From the NCBI GenBank assembly GCA_040902585.1, contig JBBDXA010000120.1:1-30764 (forward strand): a stretch of DNA of 30,764 nucleotides, given 5' to 3'. This DNA is from JBBDXA01 sp040902585. GTDB lineage: Bacteria; Planctomycetota; Phycisphaerae; Phycisphaerales; Phycisphaeraceae. The position numbers and the translations under genes are program-made. The notes beneath the pieces were generated by a model. It saw nothing but the letters and a program-made list of their open reading frames with translations, ran no database searches and was not told the DNA's origin. Shown here piece by piece: positions 7,704 through 16,000 of this stretch (the stretch's first letter is position 1; each line of letters opens with the position of its first letter).

Positions 7704-8405
7704 ATGCGCTTGCGACATCAAGGTTTCACGTTGGTCGAGATGCTGCTGGTGGTGGCCATCATCACGGTGCTGCTCGCCATGCTCCTGCCCATGCTCGGTG
7801 AGAGCAAGACCGCGGCCCAGCGCGTGCGATGTCTCTCCAACCTGCATGGCATCAGCAACGGGCTGGTCAACTACGCGCTGGATCATGAAGCCCGGATCCC
7901 GCGTAAAGAACTCATGGGTGCCAAGAGCGTGTTTAATTGGCTCGGCACCGCCGGTACACTCGCCAGCTATTCAGGCCGCGGTGCCGATGACCGTTACCTG
8001 AATCCGTACGTCGCCAGCAAAGGCCTGTCCCACAACGCGCCCATGCCCATGGCGCACTGCCCGACCGACAACGGCTTTGAAGGGGCCGACACGTTCTACA
8101 AGCTCGTCGGCGTCAGCTACAGTTCGACGCACCACCCCAGCTACGAAGACCTCACCCGCGTGGGCGACAACATCGGTGCCGTCTCAATGAAGACGATCAG
8201 GCACCCGGATCGTCTCGTCGCCGGTGCCGAGCACGGCGCACACAACAACGCCTGGAGCGAAGGCGGCTTCTTCGGGAAGACTGTCTGGTGGCACAAGCGG
8301 CCCGACTGGTTCAATGTCGCCTTCGCGGACGGGCATGCCGCCTACACCAACATTCCCTGGGGTGGACTCATTGGTGATCGCTATACATTCCACGAAACGC
8401 GTTGA
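7704..8405 (+). CDS. Prepilin-like protein with type IV N-terminal cleavage/methylation motif (first of three)
   Basis: The start is ATG 7704 with GGGAG 6 bases upstream; the long frame upstream of it is a shadow of the LamG gene. The 233-residue protein opens with MRLRHQGFTLVEMLLVV, a class III prepilin signal. Cleavage would fall after Gly7, with Phe+1 and Glu+5, followed by a hydrophobic helix (VVAIITVLLAMLLPML). The globular part has planctomycete features: RVRCLSNLHGISNGLVNYALDH, a CPTDNG segment and a near-terminal FNVAFADGHAAY, like the H-X9-DG motif of DUF1559-type proteins (here H-X11-DG). It is probably inserted in the inner membrane, cleaved by a prepilin peptidase, and assembled in a pseudopilus or kept as a surface protein. 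It is 55 bp after the LamG gene and likely co-transcribed. Confidence 0.88.
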   Translation: MRLRHQGFTLVEMLLVVAIITVLLAMLLPMLGESKTAAQRVRCLSNLHGISNGLVNYALDHEARIPRKELMGAKSVFNWLGTAGTLASYSGRGADDRYLNPYVASKGLSHNAPMPMAHCPTDNGFEGADTFYKLVGVSYSSTHHPSYEDLTRVGDNIGAVSMKTIRHPDRLVAGAEHGAHNNAWSEGGFFGKTVWWHKRPDWFNVAFADGHAAYTNIPWGGLIGDRYTFHETR

Positions 8406-8460
8406 ATGCCCCGCGACGACTACTTTGCCAATCGGCGGGAATTCTTTACGGAACTTATCC

Positions 8461-9150
8461 ATGCGCAGGCAACACGGATTCACGCTCATCGAGATGCTGC
8501 TGGTCGTGTCGATCATCGTGCTGTTGATCGCCATGCTTCTGCCCGCCCTCGGTGATGCCCGCCGCGCCGCGCGGTCCGCCGTGTGTCTGACCAACCTCGG
8601 GCAACTCGGCCGGGCGTCGGTGCTGTACACCACCGATCACCAGGGCTACTTCTGGCCGGGCATGCTCAACGGCAGCGGCAGCGTCTTCATGTGGGCCGGC
8701 ACGCAGGGTACCGGCGGTTACGCCGCCAACGGCGCGGATGACCGCTGGCTCAACTCCTACATGGGCATGTTCAAGCAGACGGATTCAGTTCCGCTTACGC
8801 AGTGTCCCGGTGATTCCTGGCTCTTTCCTTCCACCGGCAATTCGTACGGTGCCAACAACTCGCACGCCACCAGCATCTTCTACCCCAAGTTCAACCTGGT
8901 TCACGGGCACGGCTCGCGCCCGCTTCATCGCCGCGCGATTCAGCATCCCAAGCAATGGGTCCTGGCCGGTGATCACGGCATCAATGTCTGGGCCTGGAAC
9001 GAGACCTGGCAGTTCTACGACACCTACTACTTTCACAGCCGCGTCGGCGACGAGCGATTCAACGCGGCCTTCGGCGACGCATCCGCCCGGACGGTTCACG
9101 TGCCAGTTGCAGCACTGAAGACCGACGACTACAACTACGACTACCGGTGA
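8461..9150 (+). CDS. Prepilin-like protein with type IV N-terminal motif (second of three)
   Basis: This 229-residue protein begins at ATG 8461, again 55 bp after the previous stop; the ribosome site is weak (GGAAC). MRRQHGFTLIEMLLVV gives a prepilin cleavage site after Gly6 with Glu+5, followed by the hydrophobic helix SIIVLLIAMLLPALG. The body aligns with the preceding protein: ARSAVCLTNLGQLGRASVLY, NGADDRWLNSYMG, TQCPGDSWLF and RFNAAFGDASART. The last has lost the DG pair of the H-X9-DG motif (GDAS). The two are evidently paralogues from a duplication that has diverged strongly. The probable role is the same kind of pseudopilin-like or surface-anchored protein. Confidence 0.87.
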   Translation: MRRQHGFTLIEMLLVVSIIVLLIAMLLPALGDARRAARSAVCLTNLGQLGRASVLYTTDHQGYFWPGMLNGSGSVFMWAGTQGTGGYAANGADDRWLNSYMGMFKQTDSVPLTQCPGDSWLFPSTGNSYGANNSHATSIFYPKFNLVHGHGSRPLHRRAIQHPKQWVLAGDHGINVWAWNETWQFYDTYYFHSRVGDERFNAAFGDASARTVHVPVAALKTDDYNYDYR

Positions 9151-10013
9151 CTCTCTTTCGTGCTGGTGACCGGAGGCAATACGCTTGTAGTAGAACTACG
9201 AAATACTCCATGGTGATCGTTGTCCTCATAGCCGGCCTGGTAGCGGAGCCCATCTCCACGGCGAAGGCTGCCGAACCTCAGCCCGCTGCCCTCGCCGAGG
9301 TCGTGTTAATCGCGCCCGGTGAAGGACAGCTTCGTAACTCACCAGCGTGGCGATCGCTTTTCCTTACCGAATGAACGCGAGCAACACATATTCTGTTTGT
9401 TCGGCGCAACCCATTCCAGATCGATACAGGGCTCACCGCGCAGCTTCAGGATCTATCGCGGATGCGGCAGGACCTGCGCATCGGGGCGCTGAGTGGAACG
9501 ATCCTTCACCTGGACGAAGTTTGACCATGTCCGCCCGTATGGCGGCCACCACCGGCGATCCCGCGTGGGAGCAACGCTACCGGAAATTCGAGCCGCAACT
9601 CGGCGCGGCCAACAACGAGGCCATTGAAGCGACCGCCGAGGTGGATCAAAGCAGAGGCAGTACGCAGCGCGCGCTTCAAGTGCGCGACTGGACTCATTTC
9701 GAGAATGCCAGATCCCTGGCGCCGGGCGCAACGTCCGAGTTCTCCCGGCCTTTCAGTTCCGCGGTAGACAGCCGGATCCATGCGATTCAGCCCCGCGGCG
9801 TTCTTCACCCGGTCGATGCCTCCATTCGTCCGTCATCGGCAGTACGCGTTGAATGCGAACTTCCGGTATCGATGTTCGCCTTGCTCTAATCATGAGTTAA
9901 GCTTATACAGGACTGCGAAAAGGCATCGGCGTTGCCCCACGGGTTGTCGGATTCGCGTTGGAGATTGGACCGGCACGCCATCGGCGCACCTTTCACCGCG
10001 GCGAGTGTGCAAC
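9151..10013. other. Long stretch without an intact gene between prepilin genes two and three
   Basis: This 863-bp stretch holds the decayed sensor fragment (about 9375-9700) and a possible small reading frame at 9147-9374. That frame opens with a GTG overlapping the previous stop and has an internal ATG at 9210 that starts a hydrophobic segment. No ribosome site supports either start. From 9700 to 10013 I see no recognisable gene, terminator or repeat. Confidence 0.6.
9375..9700 (+). pseudogene. Decayed sensor-protein fragment (N-terminal region of a signalling protein)
   Basis: Two frames together read as one conserved segment. Frame A at 9375-9521 gives LQDLSRMRQDLRIGALSGT then ILHLDEV and a TGA at 9522. 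Frame B from 9521 gives LTMSARMAATTGDPAWEQRY and RKFEPQL. Losing a single T at 9519-9523 explains the break, because LDEVLTMSARMAA continues without a gap. I recognise this as resembling the extracytoplasmic N-terminal region of planctomycete sensor kinases or diguanylate cyclases. No kinase, GGDEF or PAS domain follows; similarity fades by about 9700. In the same frame upstream, 9210-9371 encodes a signal-peptide-like stretch (MVIVVLIAGLVAEPISTAKA) ended by TGA at 9372, which may be the 5' part of the same dead gene. Confidence 0.55.
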
Positions 10014-10709
10014 ATGACTCGCAACCTGCTGATTCAACGAAAGGGCTTCACCGTTCCCGAGTTGCTGGCAGTGGTTGCCGTGATGCTGATTCTGCTGGCG
10101 ATGCTGCTGCCCATTCTGGACGGCGCTCGTCGCCGCGCCAGGGCGGTAATCTGTTTGAGCAACATGCACCAGCTTGCCGTGGCGCACAAGTCGTACGCGA
10201 TGGAGAACAAGCAGTCCACGTGTCACCGCGAGGCATTCCTCAAGGATCCGCCCGGATGGGTCGGCACGGGATCGTGGCCCAATGTCAGCGGGATTCCGCA
10301 GGAGAGCATTCTCGTCCGCCTGCGATACCTCGACGGGATCGATGCGTTCACGTGTCCGGATGATCACGGCTACCGCGAAGATCACGAAGAGCTCGTGCCG
10401 TTCTGGTATCGCTACGTTCGCCCCGCGAGTTTCAGCTACACGCGCAACGCCGAGGCGGACGCCCGCAATCCTTATCCCAGCTTTTACCGGATCAGGAAGC
10501 CGAGCCAGACGTGTCTGACGGCGGAGGAAAGTGAAGTCGCGCCGATGAACGGCAGCGAGTTTTACGCCAACCCGTGGGACATCATGACCCTGCGCCACGA
10601 CAACCAGTGCGCGATGAACTTCTTCGACCTGCACGGGGCGTTCATCAACTCGAAGGAGTTCAACCTGAATGACTTCGGCTGGCGCATCATCAACTACCTT
10701 GACCCTTGA
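10014..10709 (+). CDS. Prepilin-like protein with type IV N-terminal motif (third of three)
   Basis: This 231-residue protein starts at ATG 10014 with only a weak ribosome site. The motif is LLIQRKGFTVPELLAVV, with cleavage after the Gly before Phe+1, Pro+4 and Glu+5. The helix AVVAVMLILLAMLLPILDG follows. The body retains ARAVICLSNMHQLAVAHKSY, FTCPDDHGY and a terminal RHDNQCAMNFFDLHG. The last keeps the H-X9-D spacing of the DUF1559-type motif but has DLHG in place of DGH. Its overall length is within four residues of the other two. It is separated from them by the decayed sensor gene, so it probably has its own promoter; none is obvious. Confidence 0.85.
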   Translation: MTRNLLIQRKGFTVPELLAVVAVMLILLAMLLPILDGARRRARAVICLSNMHQLAVAHKSYAMENKQSTCHREAFLKDPPGWVGTGSWPNVSGIPQESILVRLRYLDGIDAFTCPDDHGYREDHEELVPFWYRYVRPASFSYTRNAEADARNPYPSFYRIRKPSQTCLTAEESEVAPMNGSEFYANPWDIMTLRHDNQCAMNFFDLHGAFINSKEFNLNDFGWRIINYLDP

Positions 10710-10763
10710 ACCCTCGCATCGTGCATCGAAACACGTCACATGAAGTGAAGCGAGGCATCTGAC

Positions 10764-11699
10764 TCACTGCTTCTTGCCAGCCGCGGGTTTGTCAGCCTTG
10801 AGGAAGTAGGGCGTGCTGGTCACTTTCGTTTGCCGTTTGTAGACCTTGTCGACGCAGGTGACATACATCGTGTCGAATTTCGCGCCGCCGAAGACGAGAT
10901 TGGAAACGGGCTTGTTCTGCGGGCAGGCGATGACGCCGCCGAGTCTGCCGGTGGGGTCCCACATCTGCACGCCCGCGCGGGAGGCGAGGTACAAGCGCCC
11001 CGCATCGTCGACCTTCATGCCGTCGGAGCCGGGCGGGCCGAACTGGAGTTTGCCGTTTTCGTACTTTGTCGGTGCTGAGACGACGGGGTGGTAATACTTC
11101 TCGCCGAACTTGAGGGAGCCGTCTGCCTCGACGCGATAGGTCCACAGATGCGTCGCGTCGGAATCGGTGATGACCAGCGTGGCTTCATCGGGCCAGAGTG
11201 TGAGGCCGTTGGGTCGCCATCCGCTGGCGACGACTCGCTTCTCGCCGGCGGGGCTGATATGGATGATGCTCTTGTTGGGGACATCGGTGACGTAGATATC
11301 GCCGGTGCTGGCGACGACGAGATCATTGCAGTTCACATCCTGGGCGATCACATCGAAGCTGCCATCGGGTTTGTAGGCGACGATTTTCTTTTCGCTGCCG
11401 CGGTTGGCGATGAGTCGGCCATCCTTGCGGAACATGGTCCCGCTGGGCCGGGCGGCGTTGTCGACGAAGACGGTGACCTTGCCTTGCAGATCAACCTTGT
11501 AGATTTTGTCGCTGGGCACATCGGTGAAGAACACTTCGCCCTTCGCGTTGACGGACGGGCCTTCGGTGAATTTGTAGCCCTGGCCGACGAGCTGCCAGTC
11601 TTCGCCATCGATGAGCACCTGCGTGAACGGCATGTCCTGAGCGCGGGCGGTCGCGGTAAGGAGGCAGATCAATCCCAGCGCGGCGAGAAGGCGAATCAT
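10764..11699 (-). CDS. Secreted SMP-30/gluconolactonase-like protein
   Basis: This 311-residue protein starts at ATG 11699 with AGGA upstream. A signal peptide (IRLLAALGLICLLTATARAQ) precedes a six-bladed SMP-30 propeller. The family metal site is visible as Glu46 (KFTEGPSV), Asn125 (NCNDLVV), Asn164 (WRPNGLTL) and Asp226 (GSDGMKVDDAGRLYL). Family members hydrolyse sugar lactones such as glucono-1,5-lactone; export to the periplasm or beyond is usual for planctomycete versions. It lies 60 bp downstream of the esterase gene on the same strand, and the two are likely co-transcribed. The substrate cannot be read from sequence. Its Lys-rich last ten residues are of no known meaning. Confidence 0.88.
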   Translation of the reverse strand: MIRLLAALGLICLLTATARAQDMPFTQVLIDGEDWQLVGQGYKFTEGPSVNAKGEVFFTDVPSDKIYKVDLQGKVTVFVDNAARPSGTMFRKDGRLIANRGSEKKIVAYKPDGSFDVIAQDVNCNDLVVASTGDIYVTDVPNKSIIHISPAGEKRVVASGWRPNGLTLWPDEATLVITDSDATHLWTYRVEADGSLKFGEKYYHPVVSAPTKYENGKLQFGPPGSDGMKVDDAGRLYLASRAGVQMWDPTGRLGGVIACPQNKPVSNLVFGGAKFDTMYVTCVDKVYKRQTKVTSTPYFLKADKPAAGKKQ

Positions 11700-11759
11700 C
11701 GTGAAAATCCTGGAGCAGGGGAGTCGAAGTAGAACGAAGTGAAAGCAACGTGTGAACCA

Positions 11760-12659
11760 TTACTCCTTCGGCTTGTAGTCGCGCCACAGCCAGCGCAAGG
11801 TATCGGGCAGCACGGCGCCGCCATGCTTGCCGTTATGTCCGCCGTCGCCGAAGACGAACTGGTAGTCGTAGCCCTTGAACTTCAAAGCCGCGGCCATCTG
11901 CTGGTTCGCCAGAGGCCAGTTGCCGTGCAGGTTGTTCAGATCGTTCGCGCCGTCCTGAAGGAAGACGCGGATGGGTTTCTTTTCGGTCTTGCGGATGAGG
12001 GCTTCGCAGTTGTGGCCGCCTCGGATGTTGGTGAAGCTGCCCACGTAGCTGACGACCTTGCGGAAGGAATCGGGTCGCTCCCACGCGACAGTCCACGCGC
12101 AGATGCCGCCCGAGCTGATCCCCGCGATGGCCCGGCCTTCCGGATCGTCCGTGATGTTCAGCTTGTGCTTCTCCTTCAGGCCCGGCAGCACCTCTTCGAT
12201 CAGGAACCGCGCGTACTGATCGCTGAGCGTGTCGTACTCGAAGCTGCGATTGCTTCGGCCCTTGGCGCCGGCCTTGGAAGCGGGAACCGTGCCGGGGTTG
12301 AGGAAGATGCCGATGGTCACGGGCATCTCTTTCTTGTGAATCAGATTGTCGAACACGATGGTGACCCGGCTGTGTCCGTTCTCGCTGACGTACCCGCCGC
12401 CATCCTGGAAGACCATGAGGCAGGCCGGGCTCTTGCCATCGTACTGCGCGGGGGTGTAAACCCAGTAGTCGCGCACGGTGCCGGGGAAGATTTTCTCGCT
12501 TTCCCACTTGCCTTGAACGACGGTGCCCTTGGGGACGCCATCGTGTCGCTGCGAGTCGGGGCCGGGCTTGTAGTCATCGGCCGCGAGGGTGATGGATGCG
12601 GCGAAGAGGATGATGCTGAGCATGGGGACGAAGCGGGCGGGTGAAAGGTTCGATCTCAC
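11760..12659 (-). CDS. Secreted alpha/beta-hydrolase esterase (enterochelin esterase/CE1-like)
   Basis: The 299-residue product starts at GTG 12659, fixed by a strong AGGAGG six bases upstream. A signal peptide (about 1-26, ending in AADD) precedes an esterase-D/Fes-type hydrolase fold. GISSGG at 180-185 supplies the nucleophile elbow GxSxG with Ser182. DGAND at 236-240 supplies the acid and GDGGHNGKHGG (271-281) the catalytic His. VYTPAQYDGKSPACLMVFQD is the typical first core of this family. Likely an acyl or feruloyl/acetyl esterase acting on polysaccharide substituents outside the cytoplasm, but the family also includes siderophore esterases. It precedes the gluconolactonase-like gene. 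Confidence 0.87.
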   Translation of the reverse strand: MRSNLSPARFVPMLSIILFAASITLAADDYKPGPDSQRHDGVPKGTVVQGKWESEKIFPGTVRDYWVYTPAQYDGKSPACLMVFQDGGGYVSENGHSRVTIVFDNLIHKKEMPVTIGIFLNPGTVPASKAGAKGRSNRSFEYDTLSDQYARFLIEEVLPGLKEKHKLNITDDPEGRAIAGISSGGICAWTVAWERPDSFRKVVSYVGSFTNIRGGHNCEALIRKTEKKPIRVFLQDGANDLNNLHGNWPLANQQMAAALKFKGYDYQFVFGDGGHNGKHGGAVLPDTLRWLWRDYKPKE

Positions 12660-12662
12660 GAG

Positions 12663-12672
12663 GCACCTCCTG
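12663..12672 (-). promoter_or_regulatory. Strong Shine-Dalgarno deciding the GTG start of the esterase gene
   Basis: AGGAGG on the minus strand with about 6 bases to the GTG at 12659. It is close to a perfect anti-16S match and is the reason for choosing GTG over the internal ATG at residue 13. Confidence 0.7.
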
Positions 12673-12851
12673 GCGGGCGGACGGAGCCGTCACGCCGCAG
12701 ACACACGAGACTTCCAGAGGAACATTGGTCCGGCAGCACCGCCGGGCTACTGGGATATGAGTGTAACGGTGCGCCGAAGAATCGGACGGGACTGCTTGCA
12801 ATCGATTTCAGGATGCACAGGCAAAGCAGCATGATCGCGCGACGGATAGGG

Positions 12852-14408
12852 TCACGGCGTCGCTGTCTTCGCGATGATCGCCTCAATCTGTTTGGCGGAA
12901 GGGATAAGCACGCGCGGCTTGCGGAACTCGGCCCTGGCGTTGCGCACCCCGATGCCCGCCTTGCCGGCGGCGGTCACCTTGTCTTCCTTCACGCGGAGGA
13001 TTTCCTTGCCGTCAAGGAAGGCGATGAGCGTATCGCCGAGGATCGCGAACTGGAACTCGTGAAACTGGCCGTCGAAAGCTTTCTTGAAGACGCCATCCGT
13101 CAGCTCGGTGCGGCCGCCTTCGCGGAGCCAGCGGTTGATGTAGATGTGATCGAAGTAAGCCATCTCTACAAACAAGGCGGCATCGTCGATCTGCCGGCCG
13201 CCGACCGTGATGTATTGTCCGCTGAGCTTGCGGACCTCGACGCTGAAGATGATGTTCTTGCTGTCGAAGGGTGCGGCGATGCGGGCGGACTCGCCTTCGA
13301 GCGTGAACACGCCATCCTTCTGGGAAGCGGCGCCGTTGCCGGTGGTTTCAGCTTCCTTCGCCGCCAGGAGTTTGATGAAGGGGTTGGTCAGGTCGATCCA
13401 CCGGCCTTTGGCGGTACTGGCGGCACCGGCGAGTTCACTGAGCTTTTCGATTTCGGTGCGGACTGTTTTCAGGGCGAGCTCGGCCTTGAGCGCTTCCACC
13501 GACTTGGGCGCGCTCTTGTCGAGCGATGTGCAATAGCGCGACAGATAAGCCTCGGCCCGCTCCAGGGACGCCAGCTTGATCAGGCCTTTCTCCGGCTGGG
13601 CGAAGTCGGCGTACCACTGGCCCAGCGCCAGGCAGTCAGCCGGCGTCACCTCATCGCTCGGCTTGATCGCCAGCTCGATCAATCGCTTCGACTCCTTGTC
13701 CAGCAGCGGCGCGTAGTCCTGCGCGGAGGCGGGGTTCTCGAATTTCGCAACGCAGATCTGTAGCAACTCCTGGATGATCTTCGGATCGACTGGCGGATCG
13801 TTGACCTGCTTTTCGAGCAACTCCATGCGTCGCTGGGCCCCGATCAACTCCATGCACTGCTCGACGCGAGCGCTGCACAGGTCAGCCGATGCGGAACGGA
13901 TGGACCGCGCGATGGCCAGGGCCTGGCGGTAGGTCGCCAGCGCGGCACGATAGTCGCGGGCCCCGCGCTGGGCCTGGCCCTGTTCATTGTGCAACTCGAT
14001 GAGTTGCTCGCCGTATTTCACGCGCTCATCGCCGCGAGCGCGCAGGTAGGCGGTGTTGATGAGCGAAACCCTGTTGGCACGCGAAGCCTCGGCGTGACCG
14101 GGGAATTGCTCACCCAAAAGCTTCATCGCTTCGATGGCAGTGTCGTAGCCCTCAGGCGCTTTGCGGCCCAGGTCATAAGCGTTGTTGAAAAGAACCACGC
14201 GCAGCGGCTCATCGGCTTTGAGCTTCGCGGCACTTTCGAGCATCTGGGCGGCCAGGGCGATGTCGTCATCAGTAGGGCGGGTCGAGGCGACCTGCTTGAC
14301 GCGGTCTCCAAAGATTTCATTGAAAGTCTGCTCGGTGTTGTCGGCGGCGAGCGCGGCGGCAGCGCCGGATGACAACATCACCAGGACGAGGTAGGAAAAT
14401 GTTCGCAT
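12852..14408 (-). CDS. Secreted protein with helical-repeat region and C-terminal LamG/DUF1080-like domain
   Basis: The start is ATG 14408, preceded by GAGGGA; the frame extends to 14516 but the signal peptide (RTFSYLVLVMLSSGAAAALA) begins here. The product is 518 residues. Residues about 25-320 are alpha-helical with TPR-like pairs (GARDYRAALATYRQALAIAR, CLALGQWYADFAQPEKGLIK). Residues about 333-505 are a beta-sandwich like the 3-keto-disaccharide hydrolase/LamG group: IIFSVEVRKLSGQYITVGGR, FDGQFHEFQFAILGDTLIAF, LDGKEILRVKED, GKAGIGVRNARAEFRKPRVL. It is probably periplasmic or surface-exposed and binds a glycan or partner through its C-terminus; no catalytic residue can be named. It lies upstream of the esterase gene with a 192-bp gap. 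Confidence 0.75.
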   Translation of the reverse strand: MRTFSYLVLVMLSSGAAAALAADNTEQTFNEIFGDRVKQVASTRPTDDDIALAAQMLESAAKLKADEPLRVVLFNNAYDLGRKAPEGYDTAIEAMKLLGEQFPGHAEASRANRVSLINTAYLRARGDERVKYGEQLIELHNEQGQAQRGARDYRAALATYRQALAIARSIRSASADLCSARVEQCMELIGAQRRMELLEKQVNDPPVDPKIIQELLQICVAKFENPASAQDYAPLLDKESKRLIELAIKPSDEVTPADCLALGQWYADFAQPEKGLIKLASLERAEAYLSRYCTSLDKSAPKSVEALKAELALKTVRTEIEKLSELAGAASTAKGRWIDLTNPFIKLLAAKEAETTGNGAASQKDGVFTLEGESARIAAPFDSKNIIFSVEVRKLSGQYITVGGRQIDDAALFVEMAYFDHIYINRWLREGGRTELTDGVFKKAFDGQFHEFQFAILGDTLIAFLDGKEILRVKEDKVTAAGKAGIGVRNARAEFRKPRVLIPSAKQIEAIIAKTATP

Positions 14409-14505
14409 GCGGCTGTCCCTCTTGGCTGTAGGACGCATCATACGGCGCGCGGTTCCGCGGGGGATCAAGATCTCAAATGTCTGGAGTAACCGTCTTGTAA
14501 CGGAT

Positions 14506-15186
14506 TCACCCGTCAATCACCACCAGCGCATCATCCAGCTCATTCACATCGCCTGCCTCGCGCGGCAGCACCGGGCCGAGCTTCTCACCGGCTAAGGCAA
14601 TCGTCACGCACAAGGCTTCGATGGTGTCGCCGTTTTTCAGGGCCGCGGTCAGTTCATCGCAAAGGCTCTGCACCGCCGGTTGGCCCAGCTTGTCGAGTAC
14701 AGCTTGATCGGAAAGCACGGCCGCCCGGTGTTCGTAGAGCGAAATGAAAATGAGCAGGCCGGTCGCGCCGGCGGTGTGATGCAGGGTCTGATCGAAGAAC
14801 GCCATGCGGGCGCGGGCGGCGACTTCGTCGATCATCTGCCGGCGCGGCGTGAAGAGCCTGCGAAGGGGGCGGCATTTGTCGGCCAGGATCGCGCCGAGGA
14901 AGAAGCCAACGATGAGAGCGATGATCATGCACATGAGCTGGATGACGGCAGGGGAGCCGCCCCAACTGTCTTCTTCGACCTGCGGTAAGGGATACAGAAA
15001 CCACGCGACGATGAGGAAGACGATGCCCAGCCAGAGGCCTGCGATATCTTCAGCGCGGTCGTATCGACCTGAGGCGCGGGCGATGACGGGGACGATCTGG
15101 GCGGAGGTCTTGCTCTCAGCGTCGCGCACGGCAGCGGTGACGCGGTCGCGCTGGGCTTGGGTGAAAAGGGAATCGGTTGAAGGCAT
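14506..15186 (-). CDS. TPM-domain membrane protein
   Basis: This 226-residue protein starts at ATG 15186, 10 bp after the stop of the preceding TPM gene. It starts with FTQAQRDRVTAAVRDAESKT and SAQIVPVIARASGRYDRAED, the first half of a TPM domain. Two transmembrane segments follow at about 48-66 (LWLGIVFLIVAWFLYPL) and 80-101 (QLMCMIIALIVGFFLGAILA). The second TPM half contains ARARMAFFDQTLHHTAGATG and LLIFISLYEHRAAVLSDQAV. The TPM split by a membrane hairpin is typical of the shorter partner of YgcG-type proteins. The biochemical role in bacteria is unsettled; envelope quality control or assembly has been suggested for relatives. Likely co-transcribed with the gene at 15197-16000. Confidence 0.82.
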   Translation of the reverse strand: MPSTDSLFTQAQRDRVTAAVRDAESKTSAQIVPVIARASGRYDRAEDIAGLWLGIVFLIVAWFLYPLPQVEEDSWGGSPAVIQLMCMIIALIVGFFLGAILADKCRPLRRLFTPRRQMIDEVAARARMAFFDQTLHHTAGATGLLIFISLYEHRAAVLSDQAVLDKLGQPAVQSLCDELTAALKNGDTIEALCVTIALAGEKLGPVLPREAGDVNELDDALVVIDG

Positions 15187-15196
15187 GGTTGCACTC

Positions 15197-16000
15197 TTAC
15201 CAGGAGCCTGAAGCGCCGCCGCCGCCTGATGATCCGCCGCCGAAGCTGCCGCCCCCGAAGCCTCCGCTTCCGCCGCTGCCGCTGTTTCGCAGCATGTTGT
15301 AGAGCACGACGCCGACGAGCGTGAAGATGCCGGCCCACATGAGCCAGGCCCACCCGCTGGCACCGCGACGCGCCAGGGAGACGGCGGTGAATATCGCCAG
15401 CGCGACAGCACCGGCGATCAGCGCGTAGTGCCACCACGGCCGGGGCGGCGATGAAGCCTTGGGCAGTGGCTTGGACCTGGCCATCGCATCCAGCGCGGTC
15501 ACGCCTGCCGCGATGCCCTTGGAAAACGCCCCGGCTTTGAAGTTCGGAATGATCTGCTCATTCATGATCTGAAGGCAGAGGTTGTCCTTCTCGCGGCCCC
15601 ATCCCGCGCCCAGTTCGATGCGGGCCTTGCGGTCGCCTTTGCTGACGAGCAGGAGGATGCCGGTGTTCCAAACCTGGTTGTTGATCTGGGCGTGGCCGAT
15701 GCCCCATTGATCGAAGAGCAGGCGGGCGAAGGTTTCGATGCGCAGGTCCTCGCCGCCGTGCGCGGCCATGGATTCGATGGTGACGACGATGATGGGCGAG
15801 GCGGTGGCGGTGAGCAGCTTGTCGCAGGCGGCCTTGATCGCCTTCTCGTCTTCGTCATCGATCATGTTGGCCAGGTCGCGCACGAATTCGCGCTGGCCGG
15901 GCGGTTCGAGCGTGAGCTTGATCGCCTGCGCGGGAGCCGCCGACAGCAGCAGGGCAAGCATGGCCAGAGAAAAGGCACGAGCGTGAAGGGCCCGGATCAT
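15197..16000 (-). CDS. YgcG-family TPM-domain protein with Gly/Ser-rich tail
   Basis: The start chosen is ATG 16000 (267 residues), which begins a signal peptide (MIRALHARAFSLAMLALLLS, AQA); a TTG start at 16036 is the alternative. The TPM domain covers about 40-165: FVRDLANMIDDEDEKAIKAA, FDQWGIG, NTGILLLVSKGDRKARIELG, GWGREKD and FKAGAFSKGIAAGV. Two membrane segments follow at about 192-208 and 216-235. The end is a low-complexity tail of Gly, Ser and Phe (GSGGFGGGSFGGGSSGGG) closing with SGSW, the hallmark of the YgcG family. It is inner-membrane anchored with the TPM domain outside. The LemA gene that often accompanies this pair is absent; the upstream neighbour is a divergent PEP-CTERM gene. 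Confidence 0.88.
   Translation of the reverse strand: MIRALHARAFSLAMLALLLSAAPAQAIKLTLEPPGQREFVRDLANMIDDEDEKAIKAACDKLLTATASPIIVVTIESMAAHGGEDLRIETFARLLFDQWGIGHAQINNQVWNTGILLLVSKGDRKARIELGAGWGREKDNLCLQIMNEQIIPNFKAGAFSKGIAAGVTALDAMARSKPLPKASSPPRPWWHYALIAGAVALAIFTAVSLARRGASGWAWLMWAGIFTLVGVVLYNMLRNSGSGGSGGFGGGSFGGGSSGGGGASGSW

Noticed and set aside
9147..9374. Small open frame whose GTG overlaps the stop of the second prepilin gene
   Set aside because: No ribosome site, no recognised family, and it continues in frame into the decayed sensor fragment, so I treat it as probable debris and not as a gene.
10712..10755. CCTCGC and GCGAGG as a possible terminator between convergent prepilin and lactonase genes
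   Set aside because: The stem is only 6 bp with a 32-base loop and no T-run on either strand.
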